This document shows positions 1 to 5,629 of a stretch of 21,206 nt of DNA, piece by piece (positions within the stretch are counted from its first letter, which is position 1; each line of letters begins with the position of its first letter). The translations under genes and the position numbers were made by a program. The notes under the pieces were generated by a model. The model saw only the letters and a program-made list of their open reading frames with translations, had not been told where the DNA came from and did no database searches. Where the stretch lies: positions 1-21,206 of the IMG/VR virus record IMGVR_UViG_3300047564_004090. The stretch is one strand, 5' to 3'. This DNA comes from a virus.

Positions 1-39
1 CCCCGGGAGGACCCGTGAACCCTTGCGCTGCAACGGATC

Positions 40-603
40 TCAGCGATTGCGACGCCGTGCAGCCTCGCCTAGCTTGCGCTCGACGCCTTTGGCAAACTGC
101 TCGTTGATCCGAACAGCCGTGGCATCACGGATCTCTTGGCCGAACTCCGACTGGCCGCCGAAGATGCGGCCAATCGATGGGCCGTAGACAAAGTCAATGG
201 GCATGGCCTTGTTGCCACGTCGCTTGAATGGCCGACCAGCAAGGCGGCCGGACTTGATGATGAATCCACGCGCAACACGCTTCCGTTGCCCTCGGATGGC
301 TGCCACGGTCAGTCCCTTGCCGTTGTCGCGTCCTGCGTACTGGATCGCGGAAGGTGGACGATTGGAGAAGACGATGCGAGCTTCTTGGTTGTCGTTGACC
401 AGGAACGGGCCAGCGATGTCTTGCTTCACCCTGCCCGACGTGATGGTGTAGCGGGTGCGGATGCGCTTGGCTGCTTCTGTCGTGGCAGCACGCGAGGCGT
501 AACGCATACCAAAGGCCAATGCCTTGCGCACACCTTTGGGATCAAGGAAGGCCCGCATCTGGGTCAGACCTTCAATGCCATCGATCGACAGACTGACGTT
601 CAT
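40..603 (-). CDS. Phage minor tail protein Z-like protein
   Basis: A 187-residue basic protein that resembles the prophage minor tail protein Z / HK97 gp10-like group, which takes part in tail completion. The N-terminal third has the typical pattern of a short leader, a helix around residues 25-45 (ALAFGMRYASRAATTEAAKR) and then a segment with ITSGRVKQDI. The middle is rich in Arg and Lys, and the C-terminal helix (about 155-187) is amphipathic and basic. It starts with ATG in a 4-base ATGA overlap with the upstream gene that ends at 600, so the two are probably translated together. It is the last gene before the left edge, so more structural genes probably lie beyond it. The family call comes from sequence resemblance alone; membership of the phage tail module is more certain than the exact subfamily. 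Confidence 0.7.
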   Translation of the reverse strand: MNVSLSIDGIEGLTQMRAFLDPKGVRKALAFGMRYASRAATTEAAKRIRTRYTITSGRVKQDIAGPFLVNDNQEARIVFSNRPPSAIQYAGRDNGKGLTVAAIRGQRKRVARGFIIKSGRLAGRPFKRRGNKAMPIDFVYGPSIGRIFGGQSEFGQEIRDATAVRINEQFAKGVERKLGEAARRRNR

Positions 604-758
604 TGCGGCACCGGTCTGATGTGGAGGATGGTGGCGCCTGGGTTGAGCTGACGGTAGAGCCAGCCTGCAGCGTATGCCGATGGTGCCAGTAGACGGATGT
701 CCCTGGTGCGCTGGGGGTCCACCTGCACGGTGATCCAGTACGGCTGCGGCATGGCCAT
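600..758 (-). CDS. Small conserved-looking protein, tail cluster
   Basis: A 52-residue protein beginning MAMPQPYWITV. The frame is open further upstream, but that extension is Pro/Arg/His-rich shadow sequence. The believable protein begins at the ATG at 758, or at a second ATG at 752. It looks like one small mixed alpha/beta unit: a strand (WITVQVD), a helix with AYAAGWLYRQL, and a final strand (ILHIRPV). Its TGA overlaps the ATG of the tail-Z-like gene (ATGA), so it is probably translationally coupled and part of the same transcript. No Shine-Dalgarno is visible, as for most minus-strand genes here. Function is not recognised; position suggests a small tail or head-tail accessory protein. 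Confidence 0.6.
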   Translation of the reverse strand: MAMPQPYWITVQVDPQRTRDIRLLAPSAYAAGWLYRQLNPGATILHIRPVPQ

Positions 759-778
759 GGCTCGACTGGTGCCTGCAG

Positions 779-940
779 TCAGTCTGTGGAGGAGGTCTGC
801 TGCTGCTTGAGGATGTTGGCGATGGCCTGTCCGGTGAAGCGACGGGCAGTGCGTACCTCGAGCAGCAGCGACAGGGTGTAGGGGTGAGCGGTTGGGTGCT
901 CTTGCTGGAGGGTGAGCAGCACGGCGCACCAGTCCGGCAT
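779..940 (-). CDS. Small hypothetical protein (53 aa), tail cluster
   Basis: A 53-residue protein starting MPDWCAVLLTLQ and ending KQQQTSSTD. It fills an otherwise empty gap between two small minus-strand genes: 5 bases separate it from the gene upstream and 20 bases from the start of the gene downstream. The composition is protein-like and predicts two or three helices, a hydrophobic first one (CAVLLTLQ) and a second rich in Leu with TLSLLLEV. The ATG at 940 is the only sensible start. No motif was recognised. The tidy fit into the gene string is the main support. Confidence 0.55.
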   Translation of the reverse strand: MPDWCAVLLTLQQEHPTAHPYTLSLLLEVRTARRFTGQAIANILKQQQTSSTD

Positions 941-945
941 GGTGC

Positions 946-1074
946 TCACAGCTTCAGGCAGGCACGTTCGGTGGGGGCGTGCTTGCCGCAGAGGTTTTCT
1001 GCGGTGGTCTCAGCAGGGCCGGCGATCGCCATGGCAGCCATGACAACGGCGGCGATGAGCAGGTTGAACTTCAT
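946..1074 (-). CDS. Small exported protein (42 aa)
   Basis: A 42-residue protein starting MKFNLLIAAVVMAAMAIAG. It has a textbook secretion signal: a Lys at position 2, a hydrophobic core of about 14 residues, and small residues (AIAGPA) suited to signal peptidase cleavage. That would leave a mature peptide of roughly 22 residues with two Cys. The longer open frame upstream is Arg/Pro/Cys-rich and is a shadow of the nuclease gene. The start at 1074 overlaps the upstream stop as ATGA, which supports it. A lipoprotein is unlikely because no lipobox Cys follows the core. Possibly a small periplasmic phage factor, for example for lysis or exclusion, but nothing identifies it. Confidence 0.55.
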   Translation of the reverse strand: MKFNLLIAAVVMAAMAIAGPAETTAENLCGKHAPTERACLKL

Positions 1075-1400
1075 GGGTTGTGGGTGGAGAGGATGGAGCG
1101 CATCTGCTCGACGGTGCAGATGGCGAACTGCTGGGCGGGATCGGTGCTGCCCTTGCGCTTTACGACGAGGAAGTGCAGGGCTTTGGCAGCGTTCTGCTGC
1201 TGCTGCGCAGTAGCAGCAAGCCAAGCGCCAAGAGAAAGGGTGCGGTGGTTTTTGCACTGGATCGCGGCAGTAGGCGTCCAGAGGTCACCGCGATCGATCG
1301 TGGCGCCGGGTGGGATGCGTTCGCAGGGGATGGCTTGGGCCAGGTAGTCGGCGATGAGCCGCTCGAATGCTGTGCCCTTGGCCTTCTGCGGGTTCGCCAT
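1071..1400 (-). CDS. Small PD-(D/E)XK-like nuclease
   Basis: A 109-residue basic protein starting MANPQKAKGTAFERLIADYL. The N-terminal helix carries an acidic residue (Glu13), followed by DRGDLW (Asp36, Asp39) and then AIQCKNH (Gln48, Lys50). This spacing matches the compact PD-(D/E)XK core of phage Holliday-junction-resolvase or endonuclease-like proteins, with Gln in place of the usual Glu of the ExK pair. The ATG at 1400 overlaps the upstream stop as TGATG, and the gene ends in an ATGA overlap with the next. A longer frame upstream is shadow sequence. In the tail cluster such a protein could trim branched DNA before packaging. Fold assignment is by motif only. Confidence 0.55.
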   Translation of the reverse strand: MANPQKAKGTAFERLIADYLAQAIPCERIPPGATIDRGDLWTPTAAIQCKNHRTLSLGAWLAATAQQQQNAAKALHFLVVKRKGSTDPAQQFAICTVEQMRSILSTHNP

Positions 1401-1729
1401 CAGAAGGTGGGAGCCTTGATGGTCCAGAAGGAGGCGCCGATCTTGGCAGTGGCCAGGCCAGCCGCGATGTCGGCCTCTTGGATGGCCTTGATGCTGGTCT
1501 TGGCCTGTGGGCTGTAGACGGTGGTGGTGCGGCCGGTGTTGAAGGAGAAGGACCAATCCTCGTGGGAGAAGGACGAGTCAATGTCACCGGACTGCACAAG
1601 GTCGGACAGGGAGTCGATGGCGCCCTGCAGCTCGGCCTCAAGCAGCTTGATCTGAGCCTTGATGGTGATGACCCGATCCAGGAGGGTGTCGGTGGGATGC
1701 GACTGCACAGCCGCAGCGGTTGTGGTCAT
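1400..1729 (-). CDS. Hypothetical coiled-coil protein, first gene of tail cluster
   Basis: A 109-residue protein starting MTTTAAAVQSHPTDTLLDRV. Residues about 15-45 form a heptad-like helix (IKAQIKLLEAELQGAIDSL) that probably makes a coiled coil. The middle is aromatic and polar (SFSHEDWSFSFNTG) and the C-terminal half is rich in Ala, Ile and Thr. I do not recognise the family; the shape would suit an oligomeric phage structural or chaperone-like protein. It is the first gene of the minus cluster that runs to the tail protein, about 70 bases downstream of the likely promoter at 1807-1834. Its stop overlaps the start of the nuclease gene. Confidence 0.6.
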   Translation of the reverse strand: MTTTAAAVQSHPTDTLLDRVITIKAQIKLLEAELQGAIDSLSDLVQSGDIDSSFSHEDWSFSFNTGRTTTVYSPQAKTSIKAIQEADIAAGLATAKIGASFWTIKAPTF

Positions 1730-1753
1730 GGGGTGGAGGGAACGGAATGGGGT

Positions 1754-1800
1754 GGATGCAATGGCCTACCCGCAGTCATGCATGACTGGGCACTGCATCC
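1754..1800 (-). repeat. Nested palindrome in the leader of the tail cluster
   Basis: A perfect 16-bp palindrome (CAGTCATGCATGACTG, 1773-1788) lies inside an outer inverted repeat GGATGCA (1754-1760) / TGCATCC (1794-1800). The whole unit sits immediately downstream of the predicted -10 box at 1807-1812, so a transcript starting near 1800 would begin with this stem. It may act as an operator for a second regulator or as a 5' stabilising hairpin. No T-run follows on either strand, so a terminator is less likely. Confidence 0.5.
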
Positions 1801-1806
1801 AAGGGG

Positions 1807-1834
1807 ATCTTAGCGGCTGGTTACGACTGCGCAA
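1807..1834 (-). promoter_or_regulatory. Promoter with repressor-like sites, tail cluster
   Basis: Read on the minus strand: TTGCGC (1834-1829), a 16-base spacer, then TAAGAT (1812-1807). This fits a sigma-70-type promoter for the genes from 1729 downward. The -35 lies in a half-site TTACGACTGCGCAAC (1821-1835), and a second, inverted half-site GTTGCGTAGTCGCAA follows at 1847-1861. The same half-sites occur at other promoters in the window. A 27-bp block here (1807-1833) is identical to 3232-3258. The gap 1730-1918 holds only these elements. Confidence 0.5.
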
Positions 1835-1918
1835 CAGGGTGAGCGGGTTGCGTAGTCGCAATACGTCATGCCATGAGGAAGGGCTGAGCGTGTGGTGGCG
1901 CCCAGCCCGGTGGAGAGA

Positions 1919-2764
1919 TCAGCTGACGTAGATGGCCCACTCAGGGAGTCGGGCCTGAATCTGACGCAGCATGCGCGGCACCGTGGTGAGCTGAGTGGGC
2001 TCATCGATGGCGTCGGTTACGGCAGCGAGCAGTTCACCCACGTTGCGGCCATCGTCGTCCAGGTCGTCGGCATCGAGGAAATCACGGCAGGCGTCAAGAT
2101 CAACGCGAAGACAGCACGGCGAGGTGGAACGAGGTGAGGGCACCATCTGGCCGAGGTTGTGAACATCGGCGGCGAACTGGAGCAGGGCGCTCATTTCGCG
2201 GGTGGTGACCGGGCAACGGCCGAAGACACGCCACTGGACGGCATCACGTGGCATCACGTGGGTGAGTCTGTGACGGATGGCAGCACGACAGATGCGTTCA
2301 ATGGCGCGCTGCTTGCGTACTGGGTTGCTGAGGATGGCGAGGCGCTGCTGTTCGGTCCAGGTGCGTGCTGGCCGAAGGGCGGGCTTGGGGCGGAGGTTGG
2401 TGGTGTTGATGCGTGGAGGCTGCTGCTGGTGGCCTGCAGCGGCCTCGAGAAACCAGCCGTCCATCCATACGGCGAACTCAGGCGAGAGCCAGCGGGCGAG
2501 GTCTACGGCGAGACGTGGATGCACCCAAGTGCCACGAAGGTGGTTGGGGCCGGAGGTGGTGGTGAGTACGAGCTGATCGGCAGGGACGCCGAGGGAATCG
2601 CCCAGGGCGGCGAGGTAGGAGGTGGTGCGTTCGAGTCGCTGGTAGTCGGAGTAAAGCTTGCCGTTTGCCTGGCACATGGCCGTGGCGCTGGCATAGCCGT
2701 CGCTGTCGCGGCGGCAGATAGGTGCGTCGTTCCACGTGCGGACGACGAGGCCTAAGGCGTTCAT
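1919..2764 (-). CDS. KilA-N domain protein (phage regulator/antirepressor-like)
   Basis: A 281-residue protein. Residues about 1-105 match the KilA-N DNA-binding fold: DGYASATAMCQANGKLYSDYQRL, then a Leu-rich helix, then GTWVHPRLAVDLARWLSPEFAVWMDGWF, the signature of the family. KilA-N proteins are common in phages as antirepressor-like or DNA-binding regulators. The rest (about 110-281) is unassigned; it is Arg-rich around 130-180 and has acidic DADDLDDDGRN near 235. An in-frame extension of 31 residues exists upstream, but it is read through a palindrome and looks unreal; the ATG at 2764 starts right at the fold. No Shine-Dalgarno is visible. A 470-base structured leader separates it from the promoter at 3232-3259. 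Confidence 0.85.
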   Translation of the reverse strand: MNALGLVVRTWNDAPICRRDSDGYASATAMCQANGKLYSDYQRLERTTSYLAALGDSLGVPADQLVLTTTSGPNHLRGTWVHPRLAVDLARWLSPEFAVWMDGWFLEAAAGHQQQPPRINTTNLRPKPALRPARTWTEQQRLAILSNPVRKQRAIERICRAAIRHRLTHVMPRDAVQWRVFGRCPVTTREMSALLQFAADVHNLGQMVPSPRSTSPCCLRVDLDACRDFLDADDLDDDGRNVGELLAAVTDAIDEPTQLTTVPRMLRQIQARLPEWAIYVS

Positions 2765-2844
2765 GGTTGGTTCCGGTTTCTGAATGCCCGACACTGCTGC
2801 CGGACCCTCACAGCATAAGCACATTGTCCGGCGACCTGTCAACA

Positions 2845-2978
2845 GCAAGGGGTCCATCGGATTTCCGATAGACCCCTTGCCGTTGTCTCGATTTGAGTCT
2901 CACTTGGGGTCTATGGAGATTCCCATAGACGTACGTGGTGATACAAAACAAAGGGTCTATGGGATTTCCCATAGACCC
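2845..2978. repeat. Three related palindromes (GGGTCTATGGG family)
   Basis: Three hairpins share one core. The first has 16-bp arms at 2845-2860 and 2865-2880 with one mismatch and an ATTT loop. The second has GTCTATGG (2909-2916) pairing with CCATAGAC (2923-2930). The third has GGGTCTATGGG (2953-2963) and CCCATAGACCC (2968-2978), perfect, with the loop ATTT. The arms differ between copies but stay complementary in most positions. They occupy the leader just upstream of the KilA-N gene. They could be protein-binding sites, RNA hairpins or REP-like repeats. Confidence 0.75.
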
Positions 2979-2990
2979 CTTGCCTTCAGT

Positions 2991-3197
2991 GAAACTGGGC
3001 CTCCAGTACGGTTTCAGGTGCCCGCAGAACCAACAAGCACCACCGCGTCCATCCTTGCGGGTAGGACCGACCCAGCTTTGTGAAATTAGCCGTCAAGCTC
3101 GCCTCAGTGAGATGAAACCGGGCCTCCGATACGGTTTCAGGCGCCCGCCCAAGCAACAGGCACCACCGCGTCCATCCTTACGGGTAGGACCGACCCG
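2991..3197. repeat. 84-bp direct repeat, two copies
   Basis: Copies at 2991-3074 and 3114-3197 align without gaps at 74 of 84 positions, offset by 123 bp. Each begins with a small inverted repeat (GAAACCG/CGGTTTC in the second copy) and ends with a segment that can fold (CGGGT...ACCCG). Between them is about 40 bp of unrelated sequence. No frame through both copies has a plausible start, so I treat them as non-coding. With the palindromes before and the promoter after, they account for the gene-free stretch 2765-3269. Confidence 0.7.
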
Positions 3198-3231
3198 GCG
3201 GCAGGACTGTAGGCCCCGCCTCCTTTCTTGC

Positions 3232-3259
3232 ATCTTAGCGGCTGGTTACGACTGCGCAG
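3232..3259 (-). promoter_or_regulatory. Promoter for KilA-N gene, duplicate of 1807-1834
   Basis: On the minus strand: CTGCGC (3259-3254), a 16-base spacer, then TAAGAT (3237-3232). Bases 3232-3258 are identical to 1807-1833, including the half-site TTACGACTGCGCAGC (3246-3260). The position is just past the end of the nuclease gene and upstream of the KilA-N gene. If used, it would give a leader of roughly 460 bases that carries the direct repeats and palindromes. Confidence 0.45.
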
Positions 3260-3269
3260 CCGAAACCCG

Positions 3270-3944
3270 TCACACCAGCCGATGGACCGCCTGGTAGCGG
3301 GTCCACACCGCAGCCCATGCCAGGAGGCACTCACGGCGGCTGTAGAGGGCGCTGAAGGTGGTCTGACCGGGCTTGGCCCAGATGGTCTGGCCGTAGTCGT
3401 AGTGGTTGCCGTGCGTGGCCTCCAAGGCCATGTAGCCGCCCAACTGGGCACGGGTGCAATAGGTGTGACTGTCGGCCGTGCCGAGGGTCTTGAGGTCGGC
3501 CAGGACGCGGCGGTTGGCAGCGACATAGGCCAGGTCGAAGGTGCCAGCGATGCAGCGCGTCAGGCAGCAGGTGGGTCGCTCGGACGCGATCACCGTGACC
3601 TGGTTCCAGTGATCGTGAGCCAGCAACGGCCTAATCCAATCGCTGTAGTCGCCACTGCGCAGTGACAGCAGCTCATCGCCAAGAGTCTGAAACTCAGGCG
3701 ATCTATCGCCTGAGTTTAGGGAAGGCGCGAATTGCAGGGTCAGGAACAGTTCCAGTGCGCGGTGGGTGGTGTTGCCTCGAGGAGCCCAGATCGCAGCTGT
3801 GGACATGATTCTGTCCATGGCGAAGTCGGACTTCTGGATGCGGAGGACACCAGTGACTGAGGTGGGGAATGGCCGGTCGTGGAGCCAGTACTTGTGTCCC
3901 GGATCGCGACGGATGAGACCGGGGATGGGTGAGAGCCAGGTCAT
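3270..3944 (-). CDS. RecB/Cas4-like PD-(D/E)XK nuclease
   Basis: A 224-residue protein with the motif order of RecB-family PD-(D/E)XK nucleases. There is an N-terminal His in GNTTHRALE (His61, with Glu65 one turn later), Glu122, then GTFDL (Asp137), LADLKT (Asp150, Lys152) and finally CTRAQLGGYM (Gln167). These are the metal-binding and catalytic positions of the family, which degrades or trims DNA ends in recombination. No iron-sulphur Cys set as in Cas4 is evident. In phages such nucleases usually pair with a single-strand annealing or ssDNA-binding partner; the unknown gene at 5021-5629 is the nearest candidate. The ATG at 3944 directly abuts the iteron-like region, so its expression may be tied to that DNA. 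Confidence 0.75.
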   Translation of the reverse strand: MTWLSPIPGLIRRDPGHKYWLHDRPFPTSVTGVLRIQKSDFAMDRIMSTAAIWAPRGNTTHRALELFLTLQFAPSLNSGDRSPEFQTLGDELLSLRSGDYSDWIRPLLAHDHWNQVTVIASERPTCCLTRCIAGTFDLAYVAANRRVLADLKTLGTADSHTYCTRAQLGGYMALEATHGNHYDYGQTIWAKPGQTTFSALYSRRECLLAWAAVWTRYQAVHRLV

Positions 3945-3954
3945 GGGTCAAAGC

Positions 3955-4249
3955 GCAGAACTGCTGAACTTTTGCTGAACGGTCGGTTCAGCACTTTTGA
4001 GAGGGGTAAAAGCTAGTAGTAGTAAGGAGAGAGAGTAGTAGAGAGAGTGTTTTGCTGAACTGCTGAACGATTTCATGATTCCAGTCGTTATGTTCGCCCC
4101 GATACCATTTGAGCCGATGGAATACACATACCCCCTTGGGATCGTTCAGCAGTTCAGCAAAACGGCCATTTTTCGCCGAGATCGACTGGTATGACTGGAA
4201 AAAATTTGCTGAACATGACGTTCTGCAGTTGTTCTGCAAATGTTCTGCA
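3955..4249. other. Iteron-like cluster in AT-rich DNA, candidate replication origin
   Basis: About a dozen GCTGAAC/GCAGAAC heptamers lie here in both orientations. Forward: 3955, 3963, 3974, 4054, 4062 and 4208. Reverse (GTTCAGC or GTTCTGC): 3986, 4144, 4152, 4220, 4231 and 4242. Spacings are 8 or 11 bp; the last three are exactly 11 bp apart and so lie on the same face of the helix. The stretch is clearly more AT-rich than its surroundings and holds a purine tract (about 4019-4048). This is the look of an iteron-type origin or a cooperative operator. Open frames across it are low-complexity and are not called as genes. Confidence 0.5.
4049..4163. repeat. Perfect 23-bp inverted repeat within the iteron region
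   Basis: Bases 4049-4071 and 4141-4163 are exact reverse complements over 23 bp, separated by 69 bp. Each arm contains two of the heptamers 8 bp apart. The pair could extrude as a cruciform or present two matched protein-binding arrays facing each other. Confidence 0.8.
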
Positions 4250-4299
4250 GTTTTGGCGGCCGTCAGGGTGGGGGTGAGATGGGGTGAGACAGGAATGTA

Positions 4300-4881
4300 T
4301 GAGCCCAGTGGGGAGAGCCAAAGCTCTCCGCGCTGAGATCATCAGCCCTTGCCAATCCACACCGGAGCAAGCCCATACGTGCCTAAGCAGGCCGTGACCA
4401 ACCCATCCGAACCTTGCCGTGTCCACCCTTTGTGAGGGTGGCAGGGAAGGCCCGAGAGCCCTCCGTGCCACCGTCAGCGGCCCGCACCCTGCCCGGCCTA
4501 GGCAGGCCGTATTGCGCCATTCCGTGCCATGTCTGTCCCATAGAGGACAGCAGGGAGGGAATCCCCTCCGTGCTGCCGTCTGCAGCCCATGCCGCGCCCC
4601 GCCGCACCTTGGCTTGCCGCACCCCACATCGCCGTGCCACGCCACGCCAGGCCGGACCAGGCGGCGCCACATCTGTCCCTTGAGAGGACAGCAGGGAGGG
4701 TTGCCCCTCCGTGCTGCCGTCTGCAGCCCATGCCCTACCACTCCCGACCAATCCGCGCTCTAGCGCACCAAGCCGAAACGAGCCTTGCCGCCCCATGACT
4801 TGCCGGTCCCAGCCCTGTCTGTCCAGTTGAGAGGACAGCAGGGAGGGTTGCCCCTCCGTGCTGCCGTCTGCAGCCCATGGC
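4300..4881. repeat. Array of about five diverged hairpin repeats
   Basis: Units of about 65 bp recur every 110-145 bp at roughly 4300-4355, 4420-4488, 4528-4592, 4669-4733 and 4815-4881. The last three are nearly identical (a GAGGACAGCAGGGAGGG block, then CCCCTCCGTGCTGCCGTC, then TGCAGCCCATG). Each folds into a stem: GGAGAGC/GCTCTCC in the first, GGCA...TGCC in the second, and CAGCAgGGAGGG/CCCTCCgTGCTG in the others. Stem bases change between copies while pairing is kept, which points to selection on structure. Between units the DNA is made of degenerate CCRTGCC-like runs. No believable protein is encoded; this explains most of the gap 3945-5020. Confidence 0.7.
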
Positions 4882-4905
4882 TTGCCGTGCCGCGCCGCGC
4901 CATGT

Positions 4906-4980
4906 CATGCCAAGCCTTGCCATGCCAAGCCTTGCCATGCCAAGCCTTGCCATGCCACGCCTCGCCATGCCACGCCTCGC
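4906..4980. repeat. 15-bp tandem repeat, five units
   Basis: Three consecutive units of CATGCCAAGCCTTGC (4906-4920, 4921-4935, 4936-4950) are followed by two of CATGCCACGCCTCGC (4951-4965, 4966-4980). The unit length is a multiple of three, so frames stay open and give repetitive peptides, but there is no gene context. Two internally identical sub-blocks suggest recent slippage duplication. Confidence 0.85.
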
Positions 4981-5020
4981 CATGCCGCACTGGGACTTAC
5001 ACCAGAGGATGCCCAGCGCA

Positions 5021-5629
5021 TCAGGCGGCCACCGCGACAGGGAGCACTTCCGCCTCGAATCGGCCGTGCTTGGGTCGCCAGTCGCCGAGGCCCACCAGCT
5101 TGCCGGCATCGGTTGCGATCTCTTCCACGTCGCGCATGTTGAGCACGTCGGGGTCGTACTGGGCCATCGCGGTGAGGCTCCAGTTGCGGAAGATCGGGCG
5201 GGTGCGCATGACCTTGGCCATGCCGACCTTGACGCCGATGGTGTGGGTGTAGCTGCCGGTGGCAAACAGTGCCGCCAGGGTGTCGTCATTGATGACGGCA
5301 GGCTTGCCGTCGAACTCAAGGGAGGCGTGTTCGGTGAAGAAGAGCCCGCACTTGGCTTGAGGGCCACGCTTGGACTTCTTGGCGCCGCCGATCATCGTGC
5401 TTTCGATCACGTAGTCCGGGATCACCAGGTCGCCGTCAATGCGGTAGAGGCCGGCAAGCCATTCAAGGCGTGCCAGTTCATCAAAGTCCGCGTCAGTCTT
5501 CTTGCGCTTGCTGCTGACTGCCTTCATCGCCTTCGCGTAGGTATTTCGCGGATCGGCGGTCTGACCGTTGTGGCACAACAGTGGGCTCACGCCCTGAAAC
5601 CGGATCTGAACAGAAGGAAGGTTGGACAT
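5021..5629 (-). CDS. Conserved phage protein, possible ssDNA-binding/annealing partner
   Basis: A 202-residue protein starting MSNLPSVQIRFQGVSPLLCHNG. I recognise a widespread phage family with the same landmarks: PLLCHNG near the N-terminus, a charged helix with AKAMKAVSSKRKKTD, then LEWLAGLY, then VMRTRPIFRNW, and a C-terminal GLGDWRPKHGRFEAEVL. I know of no established function. The Gly-rich C-terminus and beta-rich prediction are reminiscent of RAMP/Cas7-like nucleic-acid-binding folds, but that is only a guess. It sits with HNH and RecB-like nuclease genes, so a recombination or DNA-binding role is plausible. The ATG at 5629 was chosen because the 40 residues upstream in frame are Pro/Ser/Phe-rich and unlike the family. 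It overlaps the end of the HNH gene by 137 bases. Confidence 0.7.
   Translation of the reverse strand: MSNLPSVQIRFQGVSPLLCHNGQTADPRNTYAKAMKAVSSKRKKTDADFDELARLEWLAGLYRIDGDLVIPDYVIESTMIGGAKKSKRGPQAKCGLFFTEHASLEFDGKPAVINDDTLAALFATGSYTHTIGVKVGMAKVMRTRPIFRNWSLTAMAQYDPDVLNMRDVEEIATDAGKLVGLGDWRPKHGRFEAEVLPVAVAA

Noticed and set aside
1197-1211. A further near-match to the half-site (GCTGCGCAGTAGCAG).
   Set aside because: It lies inside Gln/Ala codons of the nuclease gene, breaks the conserved GTC, and has no promoter nearby.
2784-3297. Plus-strand frames with repeated GFPIDP peptides.
   Set aside because: The peptides arise from the palindromes, which read similarly on both strands; no start signal or gene context.
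3988-4239. An 83-codon minus-strand frame across the iteron region.
   Set aside because: It is built from heptamer repeats and a low-complexity purine/pyrimidine tract; the DNA pattern explains it better.
4420-4881. Regularly spaced repeats that could be taken for a CRISPR array.
   Set aside because: Units are too long and diverged, spacing is about 110-145 bp, the spacers are themselves repetitive, and no cas genes are present.
4154-5000. Long minus-strand open frames with GMARRGMARLG-type peptides.
   Set aside because: They only translate the tandem and hairpin repeats; there is no protein-like composition or start signal.
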